A stretch of 21,301 nt of DNA from JBDTGE01 sp050742975 (GTDB lineage Bacteria; Actinomycetota; Actinomycetes; Mycobacteriales; Jatrophihabitantaceae): positions 1 through 21,301 of the forward strand of contig JBOGDQ010000063.1 of the NCBI GenBank assembly GCA_050742975.1, read 5' to 3'. The position numbers and the translations under genes were made by a program. The number at the start of each line of letters is the position of its first letter. The first letter of the stretch is position 1. The notes below the pieces were generated by a model, which made no database searches, was not told where the DNA came from, and saw only the letters and a program-made list of their open reading frames with translations. Shown one piece after another: positions 1-8,050 of this stretch.

Positions 1-292
1 CGTCGGGCGTGCTGTCGTGCGGGCCACCTCGCCCCCGGCTGGCGGTTCCGACCGCTCCGGCGGCTCCGCGTCGTGACCGGAATCGGCCGCGTGGACGCGG
101 GGCGGTCCGGCCGCAGATGTCGCGCGCCTGCGCCGCCGACGGCTGGTCGGCGCCCGCTCCGGCTCGTCCATGCTCCTCATCCTGCCCGCTCGAGTACGTC
201 CGCGGGCACCCGACTTCAAGTGGCGAGGTCGCCATGCGTGCGGGAAGGTGTCCGGAGTTGGAACCCGTTCCACTTGCGTTGGGGGTTGTCCC
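1..292. other. Upstream region with no recognised gene
   Basis: I see no convincing coding sequence here. Open frames on both strands are short, Arg/Pro-rich and look like random high-GC frames. The only structure noted is a short palindrome about 20 bases before the acylase start, listed separately. The end of a gene lying mostly outside the window cannot be excluded. Confidence 0.5.
259..272. promoter_or_regulatory. Small palindrome upstream of acylase gene (possible operator)
   Basis: TGGAAC-CC-GTTCCA is a perfect 6-bp inverted repeat with a 2-bp spacer, ending 20 bases before the GTG start of the acylase gene. Its position suits an operator or 5'-leader element. No regulator is assigned and a chance palindrome is possible. 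Confidence 0.25.
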
Positions 293-3103
293 GTGCCACG
301 TCCGCACCCGGCGAGTCGCCACCTGCTCGCGCTCGCGACCGCGGTCCTCATGACGGTAGGCCTGCTCGTCTCGTCCGGGCAGGCGGCCGCGACAAGTGGC
401 GTCGATAGCGCGTACCGCGCGAGCGACTACGCCGACGGCCACGCGATGAGCATCCTGCCGGCCGGCGAGAACGGGCTGGTGAACGCCGTCGACGCGGTGA
501 ACTTCGAGCTGCTCGGCAAGCATCCGGCGAACAGCCAGGACCAGCTCGGCAGGTATGCCGACCTGCTCTACGGCTACCCGTCACTGACGGACGCCACCCT
601 CGGCAAGTACTACAACGACGAGTCGTTCGGCGTGCGCCCCGGCGACATCGTGCGCACCGAGACCCCCGGACCGGGTACCACGATCTACCGTGACAAGCTC
701 GACATCCCGCACGTGTACGGGCAGACGGACCAGGCGATGGCGTTCGGCGCCGGCTTCGCGCAGGCCGAGGACCGGCTGTTCCTCATGGACGTGCTGCGGC
801 ACTACGGCGAGGGCACGCTGGCCTCGTTCCTCGGTGGCTCGTGCGAGTTCGAGCAGATGGACCACGACCAGTTGCTGCTCTCGCCGTACACGAAGGCGCA
901 GGCGATCGCCCAGGTCGACGCGCTGCCGGCCGAGTACGGCGCGCAGGGCGCGCTGGGCCGCCGGATGATCTACAGCTACGTCGACGGGGTGAACGCCTGG
1001 ATCGCGAAGGCGGCGCTCAACGTGAACCTGCTGCCTGCCGACTACGCGGCCGCCGCGCCGCAGCTGATCCCGCAGAAGTGGACGGTGGCCGACGTCGTCG
1101 CGATCGCTGGCCTGATCGGCGGGATCTTCGGACGCGGCGGCGGCAACGAGGTGGCGAACGCGCGGCTGCTCCAGTACCTGCAGCGGACGATGGGCGTGAG
1201 CGCGGGGCGCCAGGCGTACGACAACTTCAGTACGCGCAATGACCCCCTCGCGCCGACCACCGTCGTCGACAAGAGGTTCCCGTACGAGATTCCCGGCACC
1301 GTCGATCCGGCCACCACGGCGCTGCCGGACGACGCGGCCAGGGCGCTGACCGGCGGGCCGGTCGCGACCGACCCGAACTGCAACCTGGCCAAGCCCAACC
1401 TGCAGGCGCTGGCGATCGTCAAGGGCCTGCGGTCGCTGCCCAAGCACATGAGCAACGCGCTCGTCGTGAACGCCGACCGCACCGTGGCCGGGCACCCGAT
1501 CGCGGTGTTCGGCCCGCAGGTCAGCTACTACGCACCACAGATCCTGTCGCAGCTCGACCTGCACTCGCCGGACTACGACGCCGAGGGCGCGTCCTTCCCC
1601 GGCACCGGCATCGTCGAGCTCGGTCGCGGCGAGGACTTCGCCTGGTCGGCGACGTCTGCCGGAAGCGACCTGATCGACCAGCGGCTCGAGGTGATCTGCA
1701 ATCCGAGCGGAGGAAAGCCTGCTGCGCAAGGGACCTACTACCTGTTCAAGGGCAGGTGCACGCCGATGGCTCACGAGCGCTTCGGCGAGTACGTCCTGCC
1801 CAAGGCAGGCGGCCTGGGCGCGCCGACCTACCTCGCGCACGACGTCTACCTCACCGACCACGGCGTCGTGCAGGGCTGGACGACGGCCGCCGGAGGCCGT
1901 CCGGTAGCCGTCGTCAACCAGCGCTCGACGTTCGGCCACGACGTCGACTCGGTGGTCGGCTTCATCGGCTGGGGCGAGCCTGCATTGACCCACGACGTGA
2001 CGTCCTGGATGCGGAGCACGGCCAGGATCCAGTTCACCTTCAACTGGTTCTACGTCGACGATCGCGATACCGGCTACTACGTCAGCGGCAGGGACCCGAT
2101 CCGCCCGCCGAACGTCGATCCGAGCCTGCCGACGTGGGGGACCGGCGGCTCCGAATGGCAGGGCTACCTGTCCGACGCCGCGCACGTGCACGAGATCAAC
2201 CCGTCGCAGGGCTATTTCGTCAGCTGGAACAACAAGCCGGCTCCGGGCTTCGCGGCCGCCGACGATCAGTTCGGCTACGGCCAGGTGTACCGGTCGATCA
2301 TGCTGGTCGACCAGCTGAAGGCGCAGTTCGCCCAGCATGGCGAACTCACCCGCTCCGACGTGGTTCAGGCGATGGAGACGGCGGCCACGCAGGATCTCGA
2401 CGGCCGCACCGCCCTGCCGCTGCTCCTTCGCTACCTGCAGGGCCGCGCCGAACCGGCCGGCGTGACTGCGATGCTGACCCAGCTGCGGTCCTGGCTGACC
2501 GACGGGTCGCACCGGGTGAAGGCGAATCCGTCGGCGGCGCAGTACCAGCACGCGGCCGCGGTGGCGATCGCCGACGAGCTGGTCCCGAACCTGATCCGCG
2601 CGCTGTACGACCCGATCCTCGCCGCGGGCGGGGTCGGCAGCGCGGGATCGACCGGCGGGGCGAGCGCGCAGGCCTACGACGTGTTGCCGATGCAGTTCGT
2701 CAACACGCCGAACTCGGGCGGGGCTCACCTCGGCAGCGCGTACGACGGCGGCTACGAGAGCTACCTCGTGACCTCGCTGCAGCAACTGCTCGGTCGGCAT
2801 CCGGCCGATTCGTTCGGCCCGGCGATCACCTCGCGTGAGTGCGGTGGCGGCCCGTCGACGTGCGCGTCGTCTATCGATGCGGCGCTGCTGCGTACGTACG
2901 GCACGCTGGTCGCTGCCAACGGCTCGTCGAACGTCGCGGCATGGACGGCGTCGTCGGCCTCGAAGGCGGCCGGGCAGAGCATGCCGCAGTTCGACGCGAT
3001 CAACTTCAAGGCGCTCGGCCTGGTCGGCCAGCCCGCGATCGACTGGCAGAACCGGCCCACGTTCCAGCAGGTTGTCCAGTTCGCCCGGCACCGCCCGCGC
3101 TGA
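293..3103 (+). CDS. Secreted penicillin acylase family (Ntn hydrolase) protein
   Basis: Predicted exported amidase of the penicillin/aculeacin/acyl-homoserine-lactone acylase family, which hydrolyses an acyl-amide bond after self-cleavage into two chains. The GTG start at 293 is chosen because GGGGG lies 7 bases upstream and the product then begins with a signal peptide: Arg/His residues, a hydrophobic core at about residues 11-28, and a likely cut near GQAAA-TSG at about 33. An upstream ATG at 170 in the same frame would bury this signal. Product 936 aa, within the family's usual size. The motif MSNALVV supplies the expected nucleophile, Ser387, with the linker before it and the beta chain after it. 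The stretch YIPH-like DIPHVYGQTDQAMAFGAGFAQAEDRL is typical of the alpha chain (first part: DIPHVYGQTD). The C-terminal half holds the NNKPAPGF-type segment. The substrate cannot be read from sequence. It converges on the next gene with a 3-base gap. Confidence 0.88.
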   Translation: MPRPHPASRHLLALATAVLMTVGLLVSSGQAAATSGVDSAYRASDYADGHAMSILPAGENGLVNAVDAVNFELLGKHPANSQDQLGRYADLLYGYPSLTDATLGKYYNDESFGVRPGDIVRTETPGPGTTIYRDKLDIPHVYGQTDQAMAFGAGFAQAEDRLFLMDVLRHYGEGTLASFLGGSCEFEQMDHDQLLLSPYTKAQAIAQVDALPAEYGAQGALGRRMIYSYVDGVNAWIAKAALNVNLLPADYAAAAPQLIPQKWTVADVVAIAGLIGGIFGRGGGNEVANARLLQYLQRTMGVSAGRQAYDNFSTRNDPLAPTTVVDKRFPYEIPGTVDPATTALPDDAARALTGGPVATDPNCNLAKPNLQALAIVKGLRSLPKHMSNALVVNADRTVAGHPIAVFGPQVSYYAPQILSQLDLHSPDYDAEGASFPGTGIVELGRGEDFAWSATSAGSDLIDQRLEVICNPSGGKPAAQGTYYLFKGRCTPMAHERFGEYVLPKAGGLGAPTYLAHDVYLTDHGVVQGWTTAAGGRPVAVVNQRSTFGHDVDSVVGFIGWGEPALTHDVTSWMRSTARIQFTFNWFYVDDRDTGYYVSGRDPIRPPNVDPSLPTWGTGGSEWQGYLSDAAHVHEINPSQGYFVSWNNKPAPGFAAADDQFGYGQVYRSIMLVDQLKAQFAQHGELTRSDVVQAMETAATQDLDGRTALPLLLRYLQGRAEPAGVTAMLTQLRSWLTDGSHRVKANPSAAQYQHAAAVAIADELVPNLIRALYDPILAAGGVGSAGSTGGASAQAYDVLPMQFVNTPNSGGAHLGSAYDGGYESYLVTSLQQLLGRHPADSFGPAITSRECGGGPSTCASSIDAALLRTYGTLVAANGSSNVAAWTASSASKAAGQSMPQFDAINFKALGLVGQPAIDWQNRPTFQQVVQFARHRPR

Positions 3104-3106
3104 TCG

Positions 3107-4231
3107 TCAGCCGAGCGCGAGTACCTCGGTCAGCGTGCGCGCGGCCTGACCGCCGTCCTCCAGCGCGATCTGCAATGCCGTCGGGACGTCCAGGTCCTCG
3201 CGCAGGGCCGCCGTCACCGCAGCGCTTCCCGAGTCGTTGCCCGGACGCGCCGCGGCGGCGTAGAGCCGCTCGAGCGCGGCCGTTGCGTCATCGAGCGCGT
3301 CGGGCGTGAACGACCAGGCCTGTGACCACCGCCGGTCGAGGCAGAGCAGCCTGACCGCGGCAGCCGGGTGGGTCCGGAGCAGGTCGTTGACGAGCACCAG
3401 GTTGCCCGTCGACTTCGCCATCTTGGCCCCGGCGATGTTGACGGTCCCGGCGCGCAGCCACGAGCGCGCGAACGGGGCGACACCGGTCGCAGCCTCGGCC
3501 AGCAGCGCCTCGCACGCGTGGTGCGGGTAGGCCAGGTCGGCGCCGCCGCAGTGCAGGTCCACCGACGGTCCGAACAGGGCCAGCACCATCGCGGCGCACT
3601 CGGCGTGCCAGCCCGGCCGGCCGTCGCCCCACGGGCTCGGCCAGCAGACCTCGTCGTCCGCGCTCTCGTGCCAGACTGCGACGTCCAGCGGATGCTCTTT
3701 CGCCGGGTCCTCGGGGTGGTCGTGGTAGGCGGCAGCCAGGGCCACGGCGTCGTCTTCGTCGAGACCGGCCGCCGCAGCGGCGCCCGACGTCCGCGCGTAG
3801 ACCGTCCCGCCGCGCAGGTACGCGCGGTCGCGGGCCAGCAATGCGCTCGCCAGCTGAACCACGTGCCCCACGGCCTGGGCGGCGGTGGGCGAGTGGTCCG
3901 GCGTGCGGACGCGGAGCGTGGCCATCGTGGCCTCGAACGACTCGCGCTGCAATGTCGCGAGCATCGAGTACTGCTTGCCGCGGCGGCGCGCTTCGGCAAA
4001 GAGCACCTCGTCGATGTCGGTGACGTTGCGCGCGAGCGTCACCGAGTGACCGTGCCAGCGCAGCACCCGATCGGCGGCGTCGGCCCAGATGTAGGTCGAC
4101 GCATGGCCCAGGTGGGTGACGTCGTAGGGCGTGATGCCGCAGACGTACATGCGCACGTGGCCGACCATCGGCAGCGGCTTGCCGGACAGTCGCAGCGGCA
4201 TGGGCGGACCGGTCAGGCGCAGCATGTTCAC
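3107..4231 (-). CDS. MshC-like cysteine ligase (class I CysRS fold), divergent
   Basis: Class I aminoacyl-tRNA-synthetase-fold enzyme closest in motif to MshC, which joins cysteine to GlcN-inositol in mycothiol synthesis using ATP. MYVCGITPYDVTHLGHA near the N-terminus is the MshC version of the signature; CysRS usually has a GPTVYD...HIG form. NVTDIDEVLF and PSPWGDGRPGWHAEC also follow MshC. Zn-ligand positions known from CysRS are present: Cys31, Cys212, His237 and Glu241 (PHHACE). The KMSKS loop reads KMAKS (residues 270-274). At 374 aa it is shorter than typical MshC (about 410) and lacks the N-terminal extension seen there, as well as the CysRS anticodon-binding domain. The GTG start at 4231 has AGGA 7 bases upstream; an ATG two codons later is the alternative. 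It sits alone, so it may be the mycothiol enzyme or a paralogue that cysteinylates another small molecule. I leave the symbol empty for that reason. Confidence 0.8.
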   Translation of the reverse strand: MNMLRLTGPPMPLRLSGKPLPMVGHVRMYVCGITPYDVTHLGHASTYIWADAADRVLRWHGHSVTLARNVTDIDEVLFAEARRRGKQYSMLATLQRESFEATMATLRVRTPDHSPTAAQAVGHVVQLASALLARDRAYLRGGTVYARTSGAAAAAGLDEDDAVALAAAYHDHPEDPAKEHPLDVAVWHESADDEVCWPSPWGDGRPGWHAECAAMVLALFGPSVDLHCGGADLAYPHHACEALLAEAATGVAPFARSWLRAGTVNIAGAKMAKSTGNLVLVNDLLRTHPAAAVRLLCLDRRWSQAWSFTPDALDDATAALERLYAAAARPGNDSGSAAVTAALREDLDVPTALQIALEDGGQAARTLTEVLALG

Positions 4232-4377
4232 GCGCCCATCCTGCCGCGAAACATCGGCTCACACTCGAAACGCTGGACTTGAATCCAGCTCGCTACTTCG
4301 ACGCTGGCCGCTGGCGCTGATACGCCCGGGCCCCGGTGCTGGGCTCGCGGTAGCCCGCAGACCGGTTGTCAGCTCGG

Positions 4378-4448
4378 AGCGGGCGACGGGAATCGAACCC
4401 GCACCATCAGTTTGGAAGACTGAGACTCTGCCATTGAGCTACGCCCGC
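4378..4448 (-). tRNA. tRNA-Gly (anticodon TCC)
   Basis: A full cloverleaf folds on the minus strand over 71 nt. The acceptor stem is GCGGGCG/CGCCCGC with discriminator T. The D stem is GCTC/GAGT. The anticodon stem TCAGT/ACTGA holds the loop CTTCCAA with anticodon TCC, and the T arm contains TTCGATT. The 3' CCA is not encoded (CCG follows). Confidence 0.96.
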
Positions 4449-4550
4449 GGGTCGCCCGGTCGAGGTCGTCGGCACGGGCAGTTCCTCAGGTTACCGGCTC
4501 CCGCGTCGGGTGCGCGCGCGACGCCCGTAGAGTGGTGCACGGTCAGCGCC
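4449..4550. promoter_or_regulatory. Shared divergent upstream region of the two tRNA genes
   Basis: These 102 bases separate the 5' ends of tRNA-Gly (minus) and tRNA-Pro (plus), so both promoters must lie here or just inside the neighbours. A TAGAGT (4528-4533, plus) is a possible -10 for tRNA-Pro, but I see no good matching -35. A TAACCT on the minus strand near 4490-4495 is a weak candidate for tRNA-Gly. Confidence 0.35.
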
Positions 4551-4624
4551 CGGGGTGTGGCGCAGCTTGGTAGCGCACTCGCTTTGGGAGCGAGGGGCCG
4601 TGGGTTCGAATCCCGCCACCCCGA
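4551..4624 (+). tRNA. tRNA-Pro (anticodon TGG)
   Basis: A 74-nt cloverleaf. The acceptor stem is CGGGGTG/CACCCCG with discriminator A. The D arm contains GCGC...GCGC. The anticodon stem CTCGC/GCGAG closes the loop TTTGGGA, giving anticodon TGG, and the T arm contains TTCGAAT. The 3' CCA is not encoded (CCC follows). The C at the first acceptor position is usual for bacterial tRNA-Pro. Confidence 0.96.
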
Positions 4625-4835
4625 CCCGTTACTACTTCGCTCAAGCGACCCACTTGACGCAGGCGAACTCGGAACGGCCAATCGCCGACCGGATTGCACC
4701 CACGCCAGCACATCCCTGACGGATGCAGCTGCGCCCTCTGGGTCACGGTCGCGACAGCACCGGACTTGCGGAGAGGTTCAGGACGGATCTCAGGGGTTCC
4801 ACGGAGGCACCGACGCGCCGGCGTGAGGACGATCA
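4625..4835. other. Non-coding or decayed stretch after tRNA-Pro
   Basis: No intact gene is recognised between tRNA-Pro and the permease remnant. Overlapping short frames show nothing I can assign. It may contain further decayed permease sequence. No clear terminator for the tRNA is visible. Confidence 0.4.
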
Positions 4836-5740
4836 GTGTCGAATCCGGTGGCGAGGCACTCGGGCGGCTGGTGGTCCGAGAACGGTGGCGCCATTGGCGG
4901 TGAGGTACTCGACAACGGTCAGCTCAAGCCAGCACCGGCGGAGTTCGCAGCGGGCCCGGAACGGTGTACGTCGCGACGCCCACCCTGCTGGCCCACTACG
5001 GCATTGCTACGGGCGCGATCGATCCCACCACGCTGCTGATCACGTCGCGGCCAGGCCTGCAAGGCACGGGAGGGCTCCGTCTGATCTACGGCGACCTGTC
5101 CAATCCACACCCGAACGCGGTCATCCGGATGCTGCGGGATCCGAAGATCCAGACGTTCGGCGCGTTGCCAACCGACACCGCGGCCCCCAACCTGCTCGTC
5201 ACCACCTACGCCGTGCAGCACCTCAAGCTGCGGATGAGCGCGGGAGGCTGGCTGATCTCAGCGCCCAAGTCGCTGACGGCCCTGCAGATCAACACCGTTC
5301 GCGAACTGGCAGCCGCAGCGGGAACGACGATCGAGGTCAAGAGCGAGGCCCCGTCGCTCTCCCAGCTGCGCAACTATGCGACCGCCGCGGGCATCCTGCT
5401 CGCGCTCGGCGTCCTCGCGATGACGGTCGGCCTGATCCGCAGCGAGACGGGCAGCGAGCTACGGACGCTCACTGCGACCGGGGCCAGCAGCACCATGCGG
5501 CGCACGATCACGTCGGCCACGGCCGGCGCGCTCGGGCTGCTCGGCGCCGTCCTTGGCACCGCAGTCGCCTACCTGGCCACCGCGGCGTTCTTCAGAGGCC
5601 AGCTCATCGAACGGATGAGCAACATCCCCGCGCTCGACCTGCTACTCATCCTGATCGGGTTGCCCGTCGCCGCCGCAGCCGGAGGGTGGCTGTTCGCGGG
5701 TCGTGAGCCAGAGCTGATCGCCCACCAGCCGATCGAATGA
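4836..5740 (+). pseudogene. FtsX/MacB-like ABC transporter permease, C-terminal remnant
   Basis: The frame open from 4904 to the stop at 5740 encodes the end of an ABC-exporter permease. It has an extracellular segment starting VYVATPTLLAHYGI, then a first membrane helix (YATAAGILLALGVLAMTVGL), a cytoplasmic loop with the FtsX-type LTATGASSTMRRT motif, a second helix (near AGALGLLGAVLGTAVAYL), and a third helix (near LDLLLILIGLPVAAAAGG). It ends shortly after the third helix, as intact proteins do. Intact relatives are about 800 aa with a first FtsX unit and an N-terminal helix; those are missing here. In the upstream frame, 4836-4960 encodes NGQLKPAPAEFAAGP, which reads well as the residues just before VYVATP, so a frameshift near 4955-4963 is likely. 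No ATPase partner is nearby. Alternatively, translation from GTG 4964 could give a 258-aa fragment, but function is unlikely. Confidence 0.65.
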
Positions 5741-5763
5741 CGCGCGACCTCGGATCGGGCGGG

Positions 5764-7890
5764 TCAGCGTTGCTGTGGCGGGCCCAGCGCGGAGGTGGCG
5801 AGCAGGGCACGGCTCAGGTATGGCACGACGGTGCGGGTGTAGGTCTGGGTCATGTGATGGGTGTCGAGATAGACGACGACGTTGCCGACGACCGGAGGGC
5901 ACCGCGTAGGCGTGCAGATCAGCGAGTTCATGTTGATCAGCTCGGCGCCCTTCCCGACCAGCTTGACGGTCCGCTCGATCGGTGTGTTCGCGATGTCCGC
6001 GGTCTTTCTGGGCACGGTGCAGGACGCGACCGACCCGTGCACGCTGGACAGGCAGTCGGGGACGTTGATCCCCATCTCCGGCGTCTCCTTGAGCGCGACG
6101 ATCTTCGTGCCGGCCGCGATGAGTTCGCGCCAGTAGGTGGCCGTCCCGCGGGCGATCGCCGCGAACGACTTATGGTCGGGCTTCGGATGCGACGGTGTCC
6201 CGAAGGTGGGACGGCCACTGGTGATCACGACGTCCGGGTGGATGTTGGTCAGCAGGTCGTGCAGCGCATTCTTCCCCCAGTCGTAGCAGGCGGTGTACGG
6301 CTGGTTCGAGTTCAGCACCGCCGTCATCGTGGCTGACCACTCACAGGACGCGCGGTAGTCGGTGATCAGCAGCCAGTGATTGCGCTTGGCGATCTGGTTG
6401 AGCGCGGTCTGCCACTGCCCGACGACCGAGTCGCCGACGAGGGCCACCGTCAGCCTCGGGTTGGTGGTGTCCCCAAGCCGGCAGTGGATGGACTGGCTGT
6501 CCTGGTTGACGACCTCGCATGGCTCGAACGGTGCGGCGTCGTCGGGCGCCGCTGTGACCGACGGGACGTACGGCACCTGGGGCAGCGTCGAGATGTGGTC
6601 GGCAAGCGCAAGCGCGCCGGGGTGCTGGGCATTGAGGCCGCCGCTCGACGCCTGCGAAGGCATGGACAGGGCCACCAGGCCGACCGGGATCAGCAACGTC
6701 ATCGCCATGGCCAGCGACCGCCCGCGGTGCGCGGCGATCGCCGGCGCCAGACGCACGCGGTCCTCGACGTAGCGCCTGGTCAGCCACGCCAGCACGACGG
6801 ACACACCGGCAACGGCCAGGCCCTGCACCACATCGAGCGACTGCCGTCCTGTGTAGTCCTCCCACAGGACGATCACCGGCCAGTGCCAAAGATAGAGCGA
6901 GTACGACAGGTTGCCCACGAAGACCGCCGGCGCCAACGACGTCAGTGGTGCCGTCCCGACCCGGCCGGCCGACGAGCCGCAGACCAGAAGCAGGCCCGTC
7001 CCGAGGGTGGGCAGCAGGGCGATCGTGCCGGGGAAGGCCGACGCGCGCGTGATGACGAACAGCGAGAGCGCGACCATGCCCAGGCCGACCCACGATGCCC
7101 AGCCCTGGCGCGCCAGTCGCCGGACAACCCGCGCGGGCAGCAACGCGAGCGCACCGCCCAGGCCGAGCTCCCACACCCGCGTGGTGGTGATGAAGTACGC
7201 GGCCGCGGGGTTGGCGTGCGTCTCCGCGGCGGAGTAGTACAGCGACGCCCCGATCACGCCCAGGACGAGCAGGCCCACGGCGACCGCGCGAGCGCCGGGG
7301 CGCCGAACGGCGCGAAACCGCCGGGTCACCAGCCAGGCGAGGACGAACAGCAGTGGCCAGAAAAGGTAGAACTGCTCCTCGACGGACAGCGACCAGAAGT
7401 GCTCAACCGGGCTCGGCGCATCGGAGGCGTTGAGGTAGTCGACCGCGTTACGGGCGAGCGTCCAGTTCTGCATGTAGAGCGCGCTCGCCCGAACCTGATC
7501 GGCCGCGGCCGGCAGCCGGGTGAGGGGCAGCACCAATCTCGACATCGCCCAGGTGACGCTCAGCACGAGCGCAGCCGCGGGCAGCAGCCGGCGGGCCCGG
7601 CGACCCCAGAAGTCGAGCAGCGGGACCCGCCCGCTCGGTCCGGCCGACTTCGCCAGGTGGCCGGTGATCAGGTAGCCGGAGATGACGAAGAAGACGTCGA
7701 CGCCAACGAAGCCGCCCGGTAGCAGCGACGGGAACAGGTGATAGATGACCACGGCTGAGACCGCGATCGCCCGCAGGCCCTGGATGTCGGGCCGGAAACC
7801 ACGCCGATCCGGAGCGCCCGGAGCGCGACCCCGGCCGGTGTCGGCTACGGAACCGGCCGCGGGCGCCGCCGTTCCATGGCCCGAACTCAC
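5764..7890 (-). CDS. OafA/YrhL-type acyltransferase with C-terminal SGNH domain
   Basis: Membrane O-acyltransferase of the acyltransferase-3 family fused to an SGNH hydrolase-like domain, an arrangement known for enzymes that O-acetylate cell-surface glycans or peptidoglycan. Residues about 32-400 form the membrane part: RPDIQGLRAIAV, the expected His51 in VVIYH, GVDVFFVISGYLI, FWGRRARRLLPA and HFWSLSVEEQFYLFWP are all family hallmarks, with about ten helices. The C-terminal extracellular part carries GDS (486-488) and DTHH (Asp676, His679), matching the SGNH Ser/Asp/His set. GTG 7890 is chosen as start because AAGGAG lies 5 bases before it; the GTG at 7896 would overlap that site. Product 708 aa. 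It is transcribed away from the MFS gene and its stop lies close to the end of the permease remnant. The acyl acceptor is unknown. Confidence 0.9.
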   Translation of the reverse strand: MSSGHGTAAPAAGSVADTGRGRAPGAPDRRGFRPDIQGLRAIAVSAVVIYHLFPSLLPGGFVGVDVFFVISGYLITGHLAKSAGPSGRVPLLDFWGRRARRLLPAAALVLSVTWAMSRLVLPLTRLPAAADQVRASALYMQNWTLARNAVDYLNASDAPSPVEHFWSLSVEEQFYLFWPLLFVLAWLVTRRFRAVRRPGARAVAVGLLVLGVIGASLYYSAAETHANPAAAYFITTTRVWELGLGGALALLPARVVRRLARQGWASWVGLGMVALSLFVITRASAFPGTIALLPTLGTGLLLVCGSSAGRVGTAPLTSLAPAVFVGNLSYSLYLWHWPVIVLWEDYTGRQSLDVVQGLAVAGVSVVLAWLTRRYVEDRVRLAPAIAAHRGRSLAMAMTLLIPVGLVALSMPSQASSGGLNAQHPGALALADHISTLPQVPYVPSVTAAPDDAAPFEPCEVVNQDSQSIHCRLGDTTNPRLTVALVGDSVVGQWQTALNQIAKRNHWLLITDYRASCEWSATMTAVLNSNQPYTACYDWGKNALHDLLTNIHPDVVITSGRPTFGTPSHPKPDHKSFAAIARGTATYWRELIAAGTKIVALKETPEMGINVPDCLSSVHGSVASCTVPRKTADIANTPIERTVKLVGKGAELINMNSLICTPTRCPPVVGNVVVYLDTHHMTQTYTRTVVPYLSRALLATSALGPPQQR

Positions 7891-8037
7891 ACACACTCCT
7901 TCGATCGCGTGCCTTGCCTACCTTGCCCGAAATCGGCGATCGCTACCCGCTGCGGCAGATCATGACGACCGGTTCGGCCTCGCCGGCCAGGCTAGGGGCC
8001 GCACTGCAGCGGCGGCTAAGTGGCGGGCCCGCGCTGT

Positions 8038-8050
8038 TACGGTTTCGGTG
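8038..8050 (+). promoter_or_regulatory. -10-like element for leaderless MFS gene
   Basis: TACGGT (8038-8043, fits TAnnnT) lies 7 bases before the ATG at 8051, and there is no Shine-Dalgarno match. This is the geometry expected of a leaderless mRNA. No clear -35 is visible. Confidence 0.35.

Noticed and set aside
581..3091. Long minus-strand open frame (836 codons) opposite the acylase gene
   Set aside because: It is Arg/Val/Asp-rich with no recognisable motif and is the antisense shadow of a well-supported gene in high-GC DNA.
4320..4377. GGGCT/AGCCC hairpin downstream of tRNA-Gly as a terminator
   Set aside because: The stem is only 5 bp, with no T tract, in a very GC-rich context; too weak to call.
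4131..4826. Plus-strand open frame running through both tRNA genes
   Set aside because: It overlaps two clear tRNAs and part of the MshC-like gene and has no protein resemblance.
6376..7722. Plus-strand open frame inside the acyltransferase gene
   Set aside because: Rich in Arg/Gln/His and without domains; the minus-strand acyltransferase explains the sequence.
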